DNA of 64,000 bases from Turbatrix aceti (Eukaryota > Nematoda > Chromadorea > Rhabditida > Panagrolaimidae), in the NCBI GenBank assembly GCA_963969345.1, contig OZ017769.1, forward strand, positions 8,745,725-8,809,724, in the 5' to 3' direction. The notes beneath the pieces were generated by a model. It made no database searches, had not been told where the DNA came from, and saw only the letters and a program-made list of their open reading frames with translations. The first letter of the stretch is position 1, and every line of letters starts with the position of its first letter. The position numbers and the translations under genes were made by a program. This document shows, piece by piece, positions 21,552 through 33,993 of this stretch.

Positions 21552-24500
21552 TCAAACCGCCGATCGTCTGGATTTTCTCTTTTTGGGCGCAGGAGCTGCT
21601 GTTGCTGCTGCTGCTTCCACCGGCGCCGCAGTCTCCGAGGCAGAATCGTCGTCGCCGTTGCCGTCATCCGTGATAAATGGGACCTTCGAGATGTACACCT
21701 CGCCGAAGACGTCATCGATGTCGCTTTCTCGTTCCAGTCGCTGCCGGGCAAGTGCCATCTGGATGAGGAGATCGAGTGAGCCGTTGACCTTCGCGACAAG
21801 TTTTTGGAATCGAAGTTCGTTCGTCACAGCGCGTTTGAGGGCACGCAGCCTCTGAACGACGGGCTCTGGCAGGGCTTCTTCGGCGTAGACCGCTGAAAAA
21901 GAGGGGCAACTGATAACTCGTCGAACAAAAAACGACTCACAGATAAAAACATTGGTGGCATCGTAGAGCGTGACAAAATAAGCGTTGTTGAAGAGGTGCA
22001 CCGTCAAAAACTGGATAATCTTGAGTACAATACCGGTATCATGGCCCGCAAGTGCCACCGCGAGTCGGCCTTCGACGCGGATTCTCTCGAGAGCAGCGAC
22101 GATTTTTCGAGCAATGGTTTTCGTCTTGAACATCGTCGCAATGGCCTGGCGATACGCGTGGTGCTCGACAAAGTGGTCAATTGGACCTAATTTTTCCTGA
22201 AATGCAGAAAATATTTATTTTCAAAGGGTCCCAAAAATAAATTTCTGCAAGGCCCAAAGTTTACGGTTCCAGAATCAAAAAATCAAAAATTTTGATTATC
22301 CGACGAAAAAACAAATTTAGAAATTTCCGGTACGAAATTAAAGTTTGCAGAAAAAAATATTTTTTAAGAAAATTAACCCAATTAATCCTAAATTATGACA
22401 AAATTTTATTTTTGCGGCTCGTGAAAAGAAAAATTTCGTTTTTTACAGGATTTATACAGAGAAAAATTTTATAAATATTTTAAGTCTGCTCAAACCAAAA
22501 TTTCGGACACCCTAACCAAAATCGAAATTTTGTCCGAAAATTGAAAGTTAGATTTTTTTGTGCCAGAATTTTTTTTTAATTCATCAAAAATTCATGCCAA
22601 ATTCAATTTATTTTTGAAGCTCCCGATATACTATAAAAATTTGGATTTATAAGAAAAAAATGTTTAGAATGATTTTCTGGGTACCAATGTTTCAAAAACG
22701 CGACCAAAAATCCCAAATTTTCAAATCTGGTGCCATACAACACCCAATTTTACCCCAAAAACCCCAAAACCAACCGTATAGAGCCTCTGAGCGCTGAGTT
22801 CGACAGCAACCGCCTTCTTGTTGCCTCGCTCGGTCTGGATGACCGTCTTGGGGTCCTTCTTCGCGCCTATCCTCACTTCCCTCGCATGCTGAATGAGTCC
22901 GGCGGCCGCGGCGACCTGCTTGGCAATCAACCCGTCGGTGCCAGTTTTCGGAGCCTCAGCTGCCCCCGCCAGAGACTTGGAAAACGCCGTCGGAGCGAGA
23001 ATGCGTCGTCGATAGATCGACACAAGATTGTCCATCGCAATGGCCACAGCTTCGTCGTTCGGGGACACATCGAGCTTGAGAATGCCCGCCGCTAGCTTTT
23101 TCGAGTACAAAAGACGAAAATCACCGGCATCGAGGCTGAAGACGTTCATGAGTCGATCGAGGCCACCGGTGACGAGGCGGGTGCCACGGCACGCGAGCGA
23201 CAGCGTCGTCACGGTCTTGTGGTGGCGCTCGATAGCGTGGATGAAGCGGCCGCCGCACGAAAGATCCCAGATCTTGACGGTCAGGCCACCGGCAGTGTAG
23301 AGGAATTTGTCGTTGTGGGAGACGGCAATTTGCTCGACAGGGGCGCCGTGGTCTATCGTCATGATGGCTTCGGTCGGTGCCTTGGTGATCTGCCGGGTGT
23401 CCCAGAGCTTGACTGTGTGGTCGTAGGAGCCTGCAACCATCGACCATCAGGGTTGTTCAATTTACATTATTTAAAAAAAAATTCTCCAAAATTTTTGAAA
23501 AAAAATCAAAAAAAAATCCGATTTTTTTGAAAAAAAAATGATTTTTTCAAAAATTCGAAACCGTTTTTTTGTGTTAAAAAAATTCGATTTTTTTCGAAAA
23601 TTCCGAAAGGCCAATTTTTTTTTTTTAATTCTAAAACCAAATTTTTTTAGTTAAAAGAGCGAATTCGTTCAAAATACAAAAAAAAACTTTTTTTTGACTA
23701 CAGAAAATTCAAATCAATAAAAAACATGACAACACCAAGTTTTTTTTTTGTTGCCAGATTAATAAAAAAAAAATACAAATCTTCCAAAATCCAAATCATT
23801 ATAAAAATTTTGCGCTCGCTCCGCACCCTCCTTTTTCAATAAAAAAAGAAAAACAAACCAGTGATCAAAAAGTTGTCATTCTGCGAGGTAAACGTCGCAC
23901 AACGGATGCTGTCGCTGTGGGCCTTCTCCAGATGCCAAACCGGGGACGTCGCCTTCGGATTCGTGATGTCCCAGAGAGCAATGAGGCCTTCTTCGGTCGC
24001 GGAGGCGATGTAGGGCTGAAAGTTGACGAAAGCGATCGACCGGACGGGTGCGTGATGGACGCGGAAAAGACGAATCAGCTGCTTGCTCTTGGCTTCGGAG
24101 GCGAGGTTGTAGATATGGAGGAAGCCGTCGAACGTTCCGGCACCGTAGAGACCTCCATCGCGGCGGAAAGCACCACAACACACATTGGATTTAAAGCGCG
24201 TGTTCACGGACACTGCTTCTCCGGTCGAGGAATCGTACACTGACAACTGAAAAATTTTAATTAAAAAAGTTAAAAATGCGGAAAAAACGCATGATACAAA
24301 ATAAGCAAATTTTGAATTTAATTTAACTTCATTGAAAATAAAAAAAATAAAAAAAAAATAAATTAAAAAATTTCGAAATAAAAATAAAATTCCAACAAAT
24401 TTATGCATTTTAAAATCAATTAAATTTATTCATAAAAAAAATGGTTTTTTATTAATTGTATTTCAAAAATTTCAAAAAAGGAAACACATATTTGAAAAAA

Positions 24501-25030
24501 TAATTTTTTACTTTTTATAAAACTTCAAAAAAAGAAAACAATTTCTGAAAAATTTGGAATGAAAAAATTAAATTTTTTTACGATTTCAAAAAAATCTAAT
24601 TTTTTTTCCGACTTCAAAGAATTTATTTCATTTTTTATTTTTAAAAATGTCAAATAATTATTTTTTTATAAAAAAAATTTATTTTAAAAATTGTATTCGG
24701 AAAGTTTAATTTTTTTAATTTTCGATATTTTTTTATGAAAAATAAAATCATTCTTTTTTTCTAAAAAATATATAAAATCATTTTTGAATGCAAAAAAAAA
24801 TCTAGAATTTCTAGGTAAAATTGCATTCTCCAAGCCCTCCAACGCACCCTCATATTACTGGTCGCAGCGAGGTAGTACGGCTCGGCAGGCATGAAGGCGA
24901 CAGACGTGATCGTGCTGGGATCCTGGAAGACAGAGTGCTCATGCAGCCTGTTCCAGTACTCGTAGTCATCTGTCAGCCTCGACCCGAGCTGGGTATCCGC
25001 GATCGGTTTAAAAGGCTTGAGGCCCGGCAT
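21552..25030 (-). CDS. U3 snoRNA-associated protein 15 (UTP15)
   Basis: Exons 25030-24848, 24246-23859, 23430-22775, 22196-21941 and 21892-21552 give 607 residues. UTP15 is a subunit of the t-UTP/UtpA part of the SSU processome in the nucleolus, needed for pre-18S rRNA processing. The N-terminal two thirds are WD40 repeats: SVAFMPAEPYYLA, IALWDI, SYDHTVKLWDTRQ, TVKIWDL and LVTGGLDRLMNVFS. The C-terminal domain has the UTP15 pattern GPIDHFVEHHAYRQA and VALAGHDTG. The tail is Ala/Pro-rich and ends in a basic KKRKSRR. The start is MPGLKPF. An acceptor (TTTTTTTTGCAG) lies about 55 nt upstream and the preceding DDX10 stop about 200 nt upstream, the arrangement of a downstream operon gene. Confidence 0.93.
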
Positions 25031-25074
25031 TTTGGTGTCTGCAACGGCCACTCACTCAGAGCTCAGAGCCGAGT

Positions 25075-25100
25075 CTGATCCGTGCCCTGCAAAAAAAAAC
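25075..25100 (-). promoter_or_regulatory. putative trans-splice acceptor before UTP15
   Basis: The minus strand reads TTTTTTTTTGCAG followed by the UTP15 5' leader, about 144 nt after the DDX10 stop codon. No promoter-size gap exists, so SL trans-splicing of a polycistronic transcript is the simple reading. Confidence 0.6.
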
Positions 25101-25231
25101 TTTGCAAAAGCACAAAACCAAAAAAAATCAAATATCAAAGCGAATCAACGCTTTTTACGTTCCAAAAAAATTCCATTTCAATTTTTTTTAATTCTGCAAA
25201 AAAATAAAAATCAACAAGAATGGCCACGCGA

Positions 25232-28200
25232 TCACAATCCAAGCAGCGCCAGGGCTTTTTCCTCCGCGCTGCGAATGTCTTCGTTGTCGGCGGACTTTCG
25301 CTTCTTTTTCTGCTTCTTCGACGGCGGTTCTTCGTCTGCGCCCTCGCCTTCGTCATCGCTGAGCTGCACGGAGTAATCCGGATTCGGTAGCCATGAAAGA
25401 TCGGGCCCGGCTTCTTTTTCGTCGCCAAATTCGGCCAAATCCAGGGTATCATCGTCGCGAGCATCGCCGGCTTTTTTCTGCTGCTTTCGAAAGAGTTTTT
25501 CCTTCGCTTTCTTGGTTTTTCGAATCGCACGCAGCTTTGCCTTGAGGACAGCCCGATCTTCGCCGCCGATGGCCTCGAGGTTCTGCTTGGCTTTGCTGAT
25601 GTCGAATCGATCCATTGTTCCGGGATTCGTGATTCGCTGAAAAAGTGGGGAAATATGACAAAAAAAATTTTTTTATGTAAAAAACATTGATAAAAAAATT
25701 AAAAAATCGATTTTTTAGCCAATTTTTTTTCGATAACAAAAAACTCACATTTCCATCACTGTCGAACTTGATTCTCTCGACGGTCTCCAAAGCACCTCGT
25801 TTGAGGGCTTTCTTCGCCAGTTCAACCCTCGTCAACGGCCGCTGCTTCTTCTTGGACGAAATCCTGGCCTTGTCCTCGTCGAGATCCTCGGTGGGTTTCA
25901 CGTCAAAGACATTCCGTCGACTGACCTTCAGCACATCGTCGTCGTCCTCTTCATCTTCCTCCAGCTCCGCCTTCAGAGGCTCCAAGTTGGGATTGCCAGC
26001 TCCAGCAGTGCCATCGAGGGACTCAAACGTGAGCTTGGCCTTCGTGTCCTTCTTTTTCATCTCCCTGGCCTTGATCTTGTCGGCCGTGCCGTCAAAGACG
26101 TCGCCGATCTTCGGTTTTGACACATCGATGCCTTTTTTTCGAAGAAATCGAATTCTCGGCGCCGTTTTGAGGCCATACGACGCGGCGAGGGCGGCAAAGT
26201 CGATGGATTGGACGTCAAAGACGTCGGTCGCCGGCATCGAGTGATACGCCTTCGCGTACGCCACGATGGCCTTCTGGGCAAATTCCTTGTACTTCGGGTA
26301 CTCCAGGAGTTCGTTGGTCAGTTTCACCCGAATGTCGGTCAGTTTTGATGAATCAACGCTGAAAATGGGTTTTTGGGATGAAAAAAAAGGGGAGAAGGGT
26401 GAAAAAACTCACTCGATGAGCTCGGGGTCGATTTTGCGTTTTCGAAGTTTGGACAGGAAGCCTTCTTCTTGGGTGGGAGTGACAATCAGGATTCCTTCGC
26501 CTTTTTTGTTCATTCGAGCGGTTCTTCCGACACTAAAAAAATAATTGTATTTTTAAGACGAAAAATAGATTTACAAATTATAAATTTTGAATTAAAAAAT
26601 GGTTTCCAAAAGGAAAATTTCAATTTCGTGTCGGGATCCTTCATACCTCAAAAAAAAACAAATTGGCCAAAAAAAATTTTTTAATATAGAAAATAAAAAA
26701 ACTATATAACAAACATAACAATATCGTAAAAATACCAAAAATTATAAAAAAAAATATTATTAGAAAAATTTTAAAAATCGTTAATTTGAATTCTGAAAAG
26801 CACAAAAAATCACAAAAAGTTTGATCGAAAAGTTTGGAAATGACTGTTTGATTTCGCGTTGAGAGTCTCAACTTGAGGCTTTTCGTACCCAAAAAACAAC
26901 TACAAAACCAGGCATTAAAAAAACAAATTACTATGAAAAATATCGTAAATTTTGAATATTTGGTTTTTGAACGAAAAATTTAGAAGTAAACCCTGACAAT
27001 TCCAAAAAACCCACCGATGAATGTAATCCTCGACAGTGGCCGGACAATCCAGTTGAATAACGTAATCCACTTTTTTGAAATCCAACCCTCGCGAAGCAAT
27101 GTCGGTGGCAATGAGCGCGGCGCCAGCTGTGTTCTCATCGAAGCTGTGAAAAACTTCGACTCGTTTCGACTGGTTCATCGTGCCCCAGAGACCCATAAGC
27201 GAGAGGCCAGGACGCAGGCTGCACAGTGCCTGGGTCAGGAACCTCGCCTGCGTGCAGCACGTCACAAAAATCAGCGTTTTGCGTCGGCGATGATTTGAGA
27301 GGTACGACCAGAGAAAGTTGACCTTATCCTGCTCATCCATGACGATATACGACTGAGTCAGACGATCCGGAGTCACAGTATCGTCTTTTTCGTGGACGGA
27401 GACAAAATCAGGGTCCTTGGTGCACACCCGGACGAGATCTTTGATGTTGGTGGTCTGAGTTGCGGAAAAAAGAAGGGTCTGTCGCTCGGTTGGGAGATTT
27501 TCTACGATTGAGTTCATCTGACGCTTGAATCCGAGATCCAGGATGCGATCGGCTTCGTCGATAACCAGCATTTGAAGATTTCCGCAGTAAAATGTGCTGT
27601 TTTCGTCCATGTGCTGAAGGAGGCGCCCGGGAGTGCACACGACGATGTTCACGTTCGCCAGGCGTTCCAGTTCGAACTTGACATCCGTGCCTAAAGCAAG
27701 CTACCGTAAACAGGCCCTTATACCCAAAAACCAACAGTGCTGTCAAATACCCAAAAATTTAAGGTTGTGTATCCAAAAACTGACCAATATTACGTTTTTC
27801 TGCCTAAAAAAATATAAAAAAATACAATTTTTTCAATTTTTATACCAGAAACCCTAATTTTCAGTTTTTTGCATCACTGCCCCAAAAATAATCGCAAACC
27901 CGACTCACCGCCAATCAAAACGCCGCCAGAGAAGTCATGATGCCTTCCAATCTTGTTCAGCACCTGGAAAATCTGATACGCCAGTTCCCGAGTCGGGCTG
28001 ATGATCAGAGCCCCTAGGCCGTCTTCTGGTGAAAATTTGTTCCTCCACAGACATTCCAGAACCTTAAAAATCGAATATACTCCAAAAATATCCAAAAAAC
28101 AAATTCTTACCGGAATAAGCAGAGCCAGAGTCTTTCCAGACCCAGTTTTCGCAGCACCGACAATATCGTGGCCCTGGAGAGAAAGCAGGATAGACTGCCG

Positions 28201-28535
28201 TTGTATGTCGGTAGGCTCGACAAATCCGGAGTCCTCGAGTCCCTGCAGAGTCTGGGAAGAGAGTGGAAATTGGTCAAATTTCGTGAAATTGCACGCATCG
28301 TCCTGAAAACAGTCAAAATTACTCTTCATTGAAGAAAAAGGGAAAAACTAACCGCAGAAATCTCCTGATACCTCGCGGTGACAGATTCGATGGTCGTGCG
28401 TTGACTCTTCTTCACGCCACGCTTTTTCTGAGCTTTCTTGGCGAATACTCGCTCCAGGATACTGCGATTACGCGTGTTCTTCTGGATGTCGTATGGATCG
28501 ACATCGTCGTCGTCAAAGTTGGCAGATTTTTTCAT
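25232..28535 (-). CDS. DEAD-box RNA helicase DDX10 / Dbp4 homologue
   Basis: Seven exons (28535-28353, 28302-28111, 28062-27909, 27690-27015, 26532-26413, 26358-25749, 25636-25232) give 779 residues. Dbp4/DDX10 is a nucleolar ATP-dependent helicase that frees snoRNAs during 18S rRNA maturation. The motifs run in order: F and Q motif (FDQFPLSSQ to PTDIQRQS), AAKTGSGKT (I), PTRELAYQ (Ia), TPGRLLQH (Ib), VIDEADRILD (II), LFSATQT (III), LIFVTCCTQ (IV), IATDIASRGLDF (V) and HRVGRTAR (VI). The acidic and lysine-rich C-terminal half (EEDEEDDDD, KKQKKKRK) is typical of the family. Acceptor TTTTTATAG lies 12 nt before the ATG, suggesting SL1 trans-splicing. Confidence 0.95.
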
Positions 28536-28543
28536 CGGTAGGC

Positions 28544-28737
28544 CGCTATAAAAACCGATGGACAATGAAAAATTCGCGAAATAGGATGAATTTGTGGCGC
28601 GCACGCAACGAATGTTCAAAAATCGCTTCGGGAACCCTAGATTTTTTGTTTTGGGATTAAACTTGGCAAAAAGATCCCTGCATCTTCTTTTTTTGTTCGC
28701 CTGACTTTTATCGTCGATTTACGACATCTTCAAGATC
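28544..28737. promoter_or_regulatory. divergent promoter region, DDX10 and uS15m
   Basis: Only about 200 bp separate the two divergent start codons, so both promoters must lie here or within the first exons. No clear motif can be named. Confidence 0.45.
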
Positions 28738-30041
28738 ATGCTTCTGACCGGAGGAGGTCTGCCCTCGACGACTGCGTTGTACACGTCTTTGCGGGGCCTT
28801 CACGTCAGCGGCGCGCTCTGCCGTGGACGATGGACGTTTTTCAACAAGCACAAGAAAGTCACCGATCCCAAACGCGGTGATCCGGATTATTTTGAGAAAC
28901 AGGCCGCTAAGTTGCCTCTTGGTGGGTTTTTTTGATTCTTTTTGGGGGTTTATGGTGTTTTTGTTCCAGACAAGAATTATCTCGATGCACTTGTTCTCCT
29001 GTGGAACGAGAAGATCGGCAGCGAGCGCGAAGTCATGATGAAGGCTTCCGACAAGCTCATCAAGCACGACGGGGACTATGGACTGCCGAAACTGGATCGT
29101 TCCCAGCCGAGACTGGCCTACAGGGACGTGGATGTGCTCAAGGACGCTCCGGAAGCCGTACAGAAGATCTTCAGCATCGAATTTGGAGAGCGTCGGGATC
29201 TCACCGATGCCTGGAAGCGGGAACTCGTCGATTCCGTCAACCAGCACAAGTTTGACGAGGGTTCTCTCCAGGCGAAAAGTCAGTTGTTTTTTCAATTTTT
29301 TGCTTTTTTTTCAAAAAGTATCATTCATGTTTTTTTCGTGTCGAAACCCATCCACAGTTTTTTTGCCATTTTTTCGTGTCAAAACCCAATCCCACAGTTT
29401 TTTGCCTTTTTTCGTGTAAAAACCTTTTTTTTATTAATTTGCGCCTTTTATTATTTTTTCAAGTCAGAACCCTCTTTTTTTCAGTCGCCTGGACGACAGC
29501 TCTGATCCGGCACTGGACTATGCTGGTCGACTCCCTCCAATCCAAGAACCCAAAAAAACCGACGTGGCTCACGCACCGCATCTTCCTCATGCTGGGCTAC
29601 CGCCGAAAACTCCTCCGCCAGCTCAGGGAGAGGGACACAGGCGAATTTGAACGAGTTCTGGACGTCCTCGGCATCGCCTACACCGTTCCAAAACAGCCGG
29701 AGCACGTCAAAACCCGAAAAGCGTGGTCCGAGCACCAGCTGAAGCAGCGCGTCGAGGCCGAGAAAGAACGACGACTTGAAGCGCTCCATCAGGAGCTAGC
29801 CGAGGGCCGCGATGAAAAAGTCGCCGCCATCGACTCCCGACTCACCGAGCTGAGGAACGAACTGAAGGCCATTGATCAGCGACTGGACGAGATCGCCGTT
29901 GCTGAGGGGTTGAAAGTCGCCGGGACCGTTGGTGTCTATCAGCCGAAGTTGGTTGAGGAGCTGACGGAACACGTCGTCCACGCGATGCTCTTCAATCACT
30001 CGAAAAAGTCGGCGACGGTCGCGGGATCCAGGACGAACTGA
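28738..30041 (+). CDS. mitochondrial ribosomal protein uS15m
   Basis: Exons 28738-28921, 28970-29278 and 29485-30041 give 349 residues. This is a protein of the small mitoribosomal subunit that binds 12S rRNA. The S15 core is seen in exon 3: WLTHRIFLMLGYRRKLLRQL followed by RERDTGEFERVLDVLGI, matching the bacterial S15 helix-loop with its RR(K)LL signature. The N-terminus (MLLTGGGLPSTTALYTSLRG) is basic and lacks acidic residues, as expected for a mitochondrial targeting sequence. The C-terminal part has a long charged helix (about 235-300) beyond the bacterial length, as in animal MRPS15. Confidence 0.92.
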
Positions 30042-30177
30042 ACTGAGGGAGGGTTGTTTTTTTATAATTTTTGTTGTTATTAGGACCGAATAAAAATTAA
30101 GAAAAAAAATATGAAAAAAAATTTTCATTCACGAAAAATTTAAAAAAAAAATTTACAAAAAAATTTCAACAAAAAAA

Positions 30178-30760
30178 TCAAAAGTACAGATCCGTGTAGG
30201 CGTCCTGGTGGTGGAGCTTGGACAGAACTTTGAAAAAAGCAATGATCAGTTCACTTTGACCGTGTTGGATCGCCCGGGCTGTGTTGAAGGGTCCACAGTG
30301 ATCGATGATGACCATAGGCTGGTATTTCTGACTAAAAATAAAAAAAAACATCGTTAATATTGAAAATATTGCTCCGTATTGGGGTAACATACTTTTCCGG
30401 CTTCGGAACGACCCCGTCCTTGCTGTGCATGGCGTTGACTTCGAAATCAAAGGTCGAGAAAAACTTGCAAAAGGAGTCAAAACCTTCGTCTTGACCATCG
30501 AAATAACCGGAGGCTTTCCATGCGGCAACAGCGGCGCAAATGGCTACGCTGGAAACAAAAAAAAATTATCTGGCAGAAACGGAATAAAAAAAACAAAAAA
30601 AAATTAAAAAAACGGAGCCCGACGCCCCCCGATACCCACTTGATGTGCTACAAGCATCGGGGTGCACATCTTTGGCAAGATTGCCCCAAGCGTTCAAATG
30701 CGTAACGATCCTGTCCTTCCACAAATTCACTTGGTGTTTAATTTTTTGTTTTCAATTTAT
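30178..30760 (-). CDS. unidentified protein gene fragment downstream of HELQ
   Basis: Three coding blocks can be joined in phase: about 30750-30640 (containing LWKDRIVTHLNAWGNLAKDV), about 30540-30405 (AAVAAWKASGYFDGQDEGFD) and about 30335-30178 (VIIDHCGPFNTARAIQHGQ, ending DAYTDLYF and a stop). The introns have GTGGGT and GTATGT donors. No ATG or initiating exon was found; the 5' part may be missing or trans-spliced from an unusual start. Composition and phase argue for real coding sequence, but I do not recognise the family. It follows HELQ on the same strand with about 150 bp between, so it may be the second gene of an operon or a degraded gene. Confidence 0.45.
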
Positions 30761-30851
30761 TATAAAATTTTGATTGTTTTACACTTTTTTATATTTGTAT
30801 TCCACGGTTTTTGTTAACCAATCAGATCGTTTTTTGCAGCAATAAAGCATC

Positions 30852-30857
30852 TTTATT
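30852..30857 (-). terminator. polyadenylation signal of HELQ gene
   Basis: AATAAA on the minus strand, about 50 nt after the HELQ stop at 30908. Confidence 0.55.
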
Positions 30858-30907
30858 CAGAATACATTAACCGGAATGAATTGTCAAAATCAAGTGTACA
30901 GGAAGAT

Positions 30908-33900
30908 TCATTGAAATGCCGTCGCAGAAACTGATGCCTGAAAATATCCACAAAACATATTATATTTTAAAAACGGACCTCAAAAAAAGTTCCCACCTTC
31001 GCAGAAGAAATAATAGACTGCGCAACGACGGGTCGGACCTTGATAGCCCGAACAAGGTCAGCGACTAGCATTTTTGAGACCGTTTCCGCTGTTGAAATTC
31101 CCTTGCGCAGCATTGACTTGGCGATGGTTTCGGTGACGCAGTCCAGCAGCGTGAGTTCGCGAATCGTCGGATCCGTACTCGTTCGCATGAAGCTGAGCAC
31201 CTCGGGCAGCAGTGCCCGGTATGGCCAGAGCACGCTGACATTCTGAAATCTCACGATGGATGCCAACAAGAAAAAGAGATAAAAACCCACCTCAGCGACC
31301 CGGATGATAGACGACATCCGGTAGTAGACAGAATCGTAGATGCTCTGCAGACTGTCGGATGGGAGAAAAAATATGGCAGCCGTCTCCCGCAACGACCAAA
31401 GACCCGTGGAGAGGAGACGGTAGAGCGCGAGGGCGGCGTAAAACTGCTTGTCATTCAGAGTCGGCACGGATTTTCGCATATCGCTGTCGAGAAAGTGTTT
31501 CGCAGGATTCGGCACTTCGAGGAACTTTTTTTCATTGTCGCCGAGCCTGTTGAACTAAAATGGGAATTTTGAAATGGTAATTTTCGCTTTGAGACCCTAC
31601 ATATCGCTCGAAGACGTTCCAGTCGATTTTAGGTAAAACCAAATCCATAGGCATGCACATGAAGAGAAGCGGAAAAATCGTGGCGAGAGAAACACCGGTT
31701 TTTGAAAATTTGAACAGCCTGGTAACGAGTTCTGGAAGTTCGAGAACGTGGATGCTGGACCGGAAGGCACCGCTGCCAAGGGATGTTAGCACGTAGTGTT
31801 CCTGAAAATTTTCTTTGGAGGGCGAAAAAAGGAAACGGAAAGGTTTACGTTTTCATCGACGGTGCAGAGCCCTTCGGCGACCATTTCCCCGAGAGCACTG
31901 TCCACCTCGGAGTCGACTTCTTTCCGCTGAAGTCCCCAGAAACTGCTCCGAAGTATCTGATGAACCGAAGTCTTGGTTGTGTACTAAAAACTACCGTACA
32001 TGCAAAAAAAAAACTTGTCAAAATAGGAAACTCACGCCTACGCCGATGAGGTTGATGAGGCAGTCGTGGAGCGTGAGCAGCAGTTGGGACTCGCAGTAGG
32101 GGAGTTTTTCCTCCAGAACCTCCTCCTGAAACGATTTTTATAGCACAATAGGTACAATTGTTTGAAAGTGGGGAACATGGCCTACCAGCTTCTTGTCCTT
32201 GAGGCCAAAGACGTAAGACACACCCTCCTTGTCGAGACCTGCTCGTCCAGCGCGTCCGATCATCTGGAGGTAGACAGTACGGGTGAACGGTTGACCGAAT
32301 TTGGCGGTCCTGATGATGACCCGTCTGACAGGGAGATTTACGCCTGTTGAAAGGGTTGACGTGCAGCTGATTACTGTGATGTACTTGAGCTGAAAAAAAA
32401 AATTGAAGACAATAGAACCAGAAATGTTGGCAAGAGTACGTTTTTTTGTTCAAACGCAAACATTTAGCCACTTTTTTCGAAAAAAATTACGTTTTTGACC
32501 GTATTTGCAAACATTTTCTTTTGATTTCAGCAAAATTGTGTATCTTGAAGGGAAAATCGTAAACTTGGAATTTTTTTAAGTTGAACTACGGTAAAAAATC
32601 TAGAAACGGTTATTCGCCTCCAAAAAACAATTTTGATTTTTTACAGGCATTTTTGTTCGTTTTGGAAAAAAACGTAATCTATAAATTTTGTTGCAAAGTT
32701 TTGTCAAAAAACAATAATTTTTTTCTAATTTTTTTCTAATTAGTTTTTTTTTGTTTGACGACACAGATTTCGAAAAAAAAACCAAATTTGTTCGCAAAAC
32801 ACGAAAATTTGCCCCTCCGATATTTTGAACTTACCCGAAAGCCTTCTTCGATAATCGTCCGCTCCTCCGGAAGCAGCGCCCCATGATGATAGGCCACGCG
32901 ATGAGCTACCAACTGGAGCAGGACCGGTGTCTGCTTGAGCGTCTCGTACGCCTCCGAAAAATAGGCCCGCTCGGTGAGGTCCATGTCGGCGAAGCCCGGG
33001 ATCCTCTGCATGTGCCGGGCTACGTGGAGGGCCGTATCCTCGCACATCTGCCTCGCAGGGGAGAAAATGAGCGTCGGATCGTTGGACGAGACCGTCAGGG
33101 CGACGACGCCGAGGATGTCTTTGCTATCGGCGGGTTTCAGCTGGGTAACCGGTGTTCCGTCCATTTTGCAGACTTCCAGACCGTCGACGCGATAATCAAC
33201 GCGGGGAACGGCAACAAAATCGATGCCCATCATTTTTGCGCCGAGGAAAGCGGCAACTTCGTCGGAATTTTGGATGGTCGCGGAAAGAGCGATGAACTGG
33301 CACTCAAATTTTGCCCGGGCGAGGAGGATGAGATTTTCGAGTCTCGCGCCACGCATTCCCTCGCACAGCATGTGGATCTCGTCGACGACTACCACACCAA
33401 TTTTTGCAAGAGCCGGGTTCTCGATTACGATATTGATAAGGGATGCGGCTTTTTCGATCGTAGCAACGAAGAGCGTCCGACGAAGCGGACGAACGGGAAA
33501 TTGTCCGACATTTCCGGCGAGAAGTTGGACATCGATGGCCAAAGATTCGCAGATGAGCACGAGTTTGTTCACGTTCTCAACCGCCAGGGAGACAAACGGC
33601 ACGACGACGATGGCACAATTGCCGGTTCGCGTGATATAGTCCAGCACGGCGAGATCGGCGATGAGGGTTTTGCCGGCGCCGGTGGAAACGCTCAACAGCA
33701 GATTTTTTCCGGAAAGAAAGCTATCGTCATCGATCACCCGTTTTTGCCATTCTGAAACCCACAAAACGTGAAAAACACTCCCCAACGTCAAAAAAGACAA
33801 ACCGTGCAACCCGGAGATTCCCTTGGCGAGTCGATACGCACTCCAGACTTCCCGATTGATGCCCTTCGGCGCGAGAGAACCGGCAGTATCTATGCTGTCG

Positions 33901-33993
33901 TCGTTTCCGCCGCGTTCTGAACACTGCCATCAATCGTTGACAAGAAATAGAAAACTTACGGAATAAACTGCCGACTTTGGGACGCTGCGTCAT
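30908..33993 (-). CDS. HELQ (Hel308-type) DNA helicase
   Basis: Ten exons (33993-33960, 33916-33803, 33751-32835, 32389-32186, 32125-32036, 31983-31849, 31801-31601, 31554-31291, 31242-30997, 30937-30908) give 744 residues. HELQ is a 3'-5' superfamily 2 helicase in replication-fork repair and crosslink tolerance. Seen: the motif before I LHEWQKRV, Walker A STGAGKT, VATIEKA, DEIH box VVVDEIHMLCEG, LSATIQN, LIFSPARQ, VAYHHGALLPEER, CTSTLSTGVNLP and QMIGRAGRAGLD. The C-terminal helical region (WPYRALLPEVLSF to AQSIISSAK) corresponds to the Hel308 ratchet/HhH part. No polymerase domain follows, which separates it from POLQ. It lacks the long N-terminal extension of vertebrate HELQ. Confidence 0.93.

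Noticed and set aside
32883..33755. 290-codon plus-strand frame opposite the HELQ core
   Set aside because: The minus strand holds all helicase motifs in order with correct splice phases; the plus frame has no recognisable domain.
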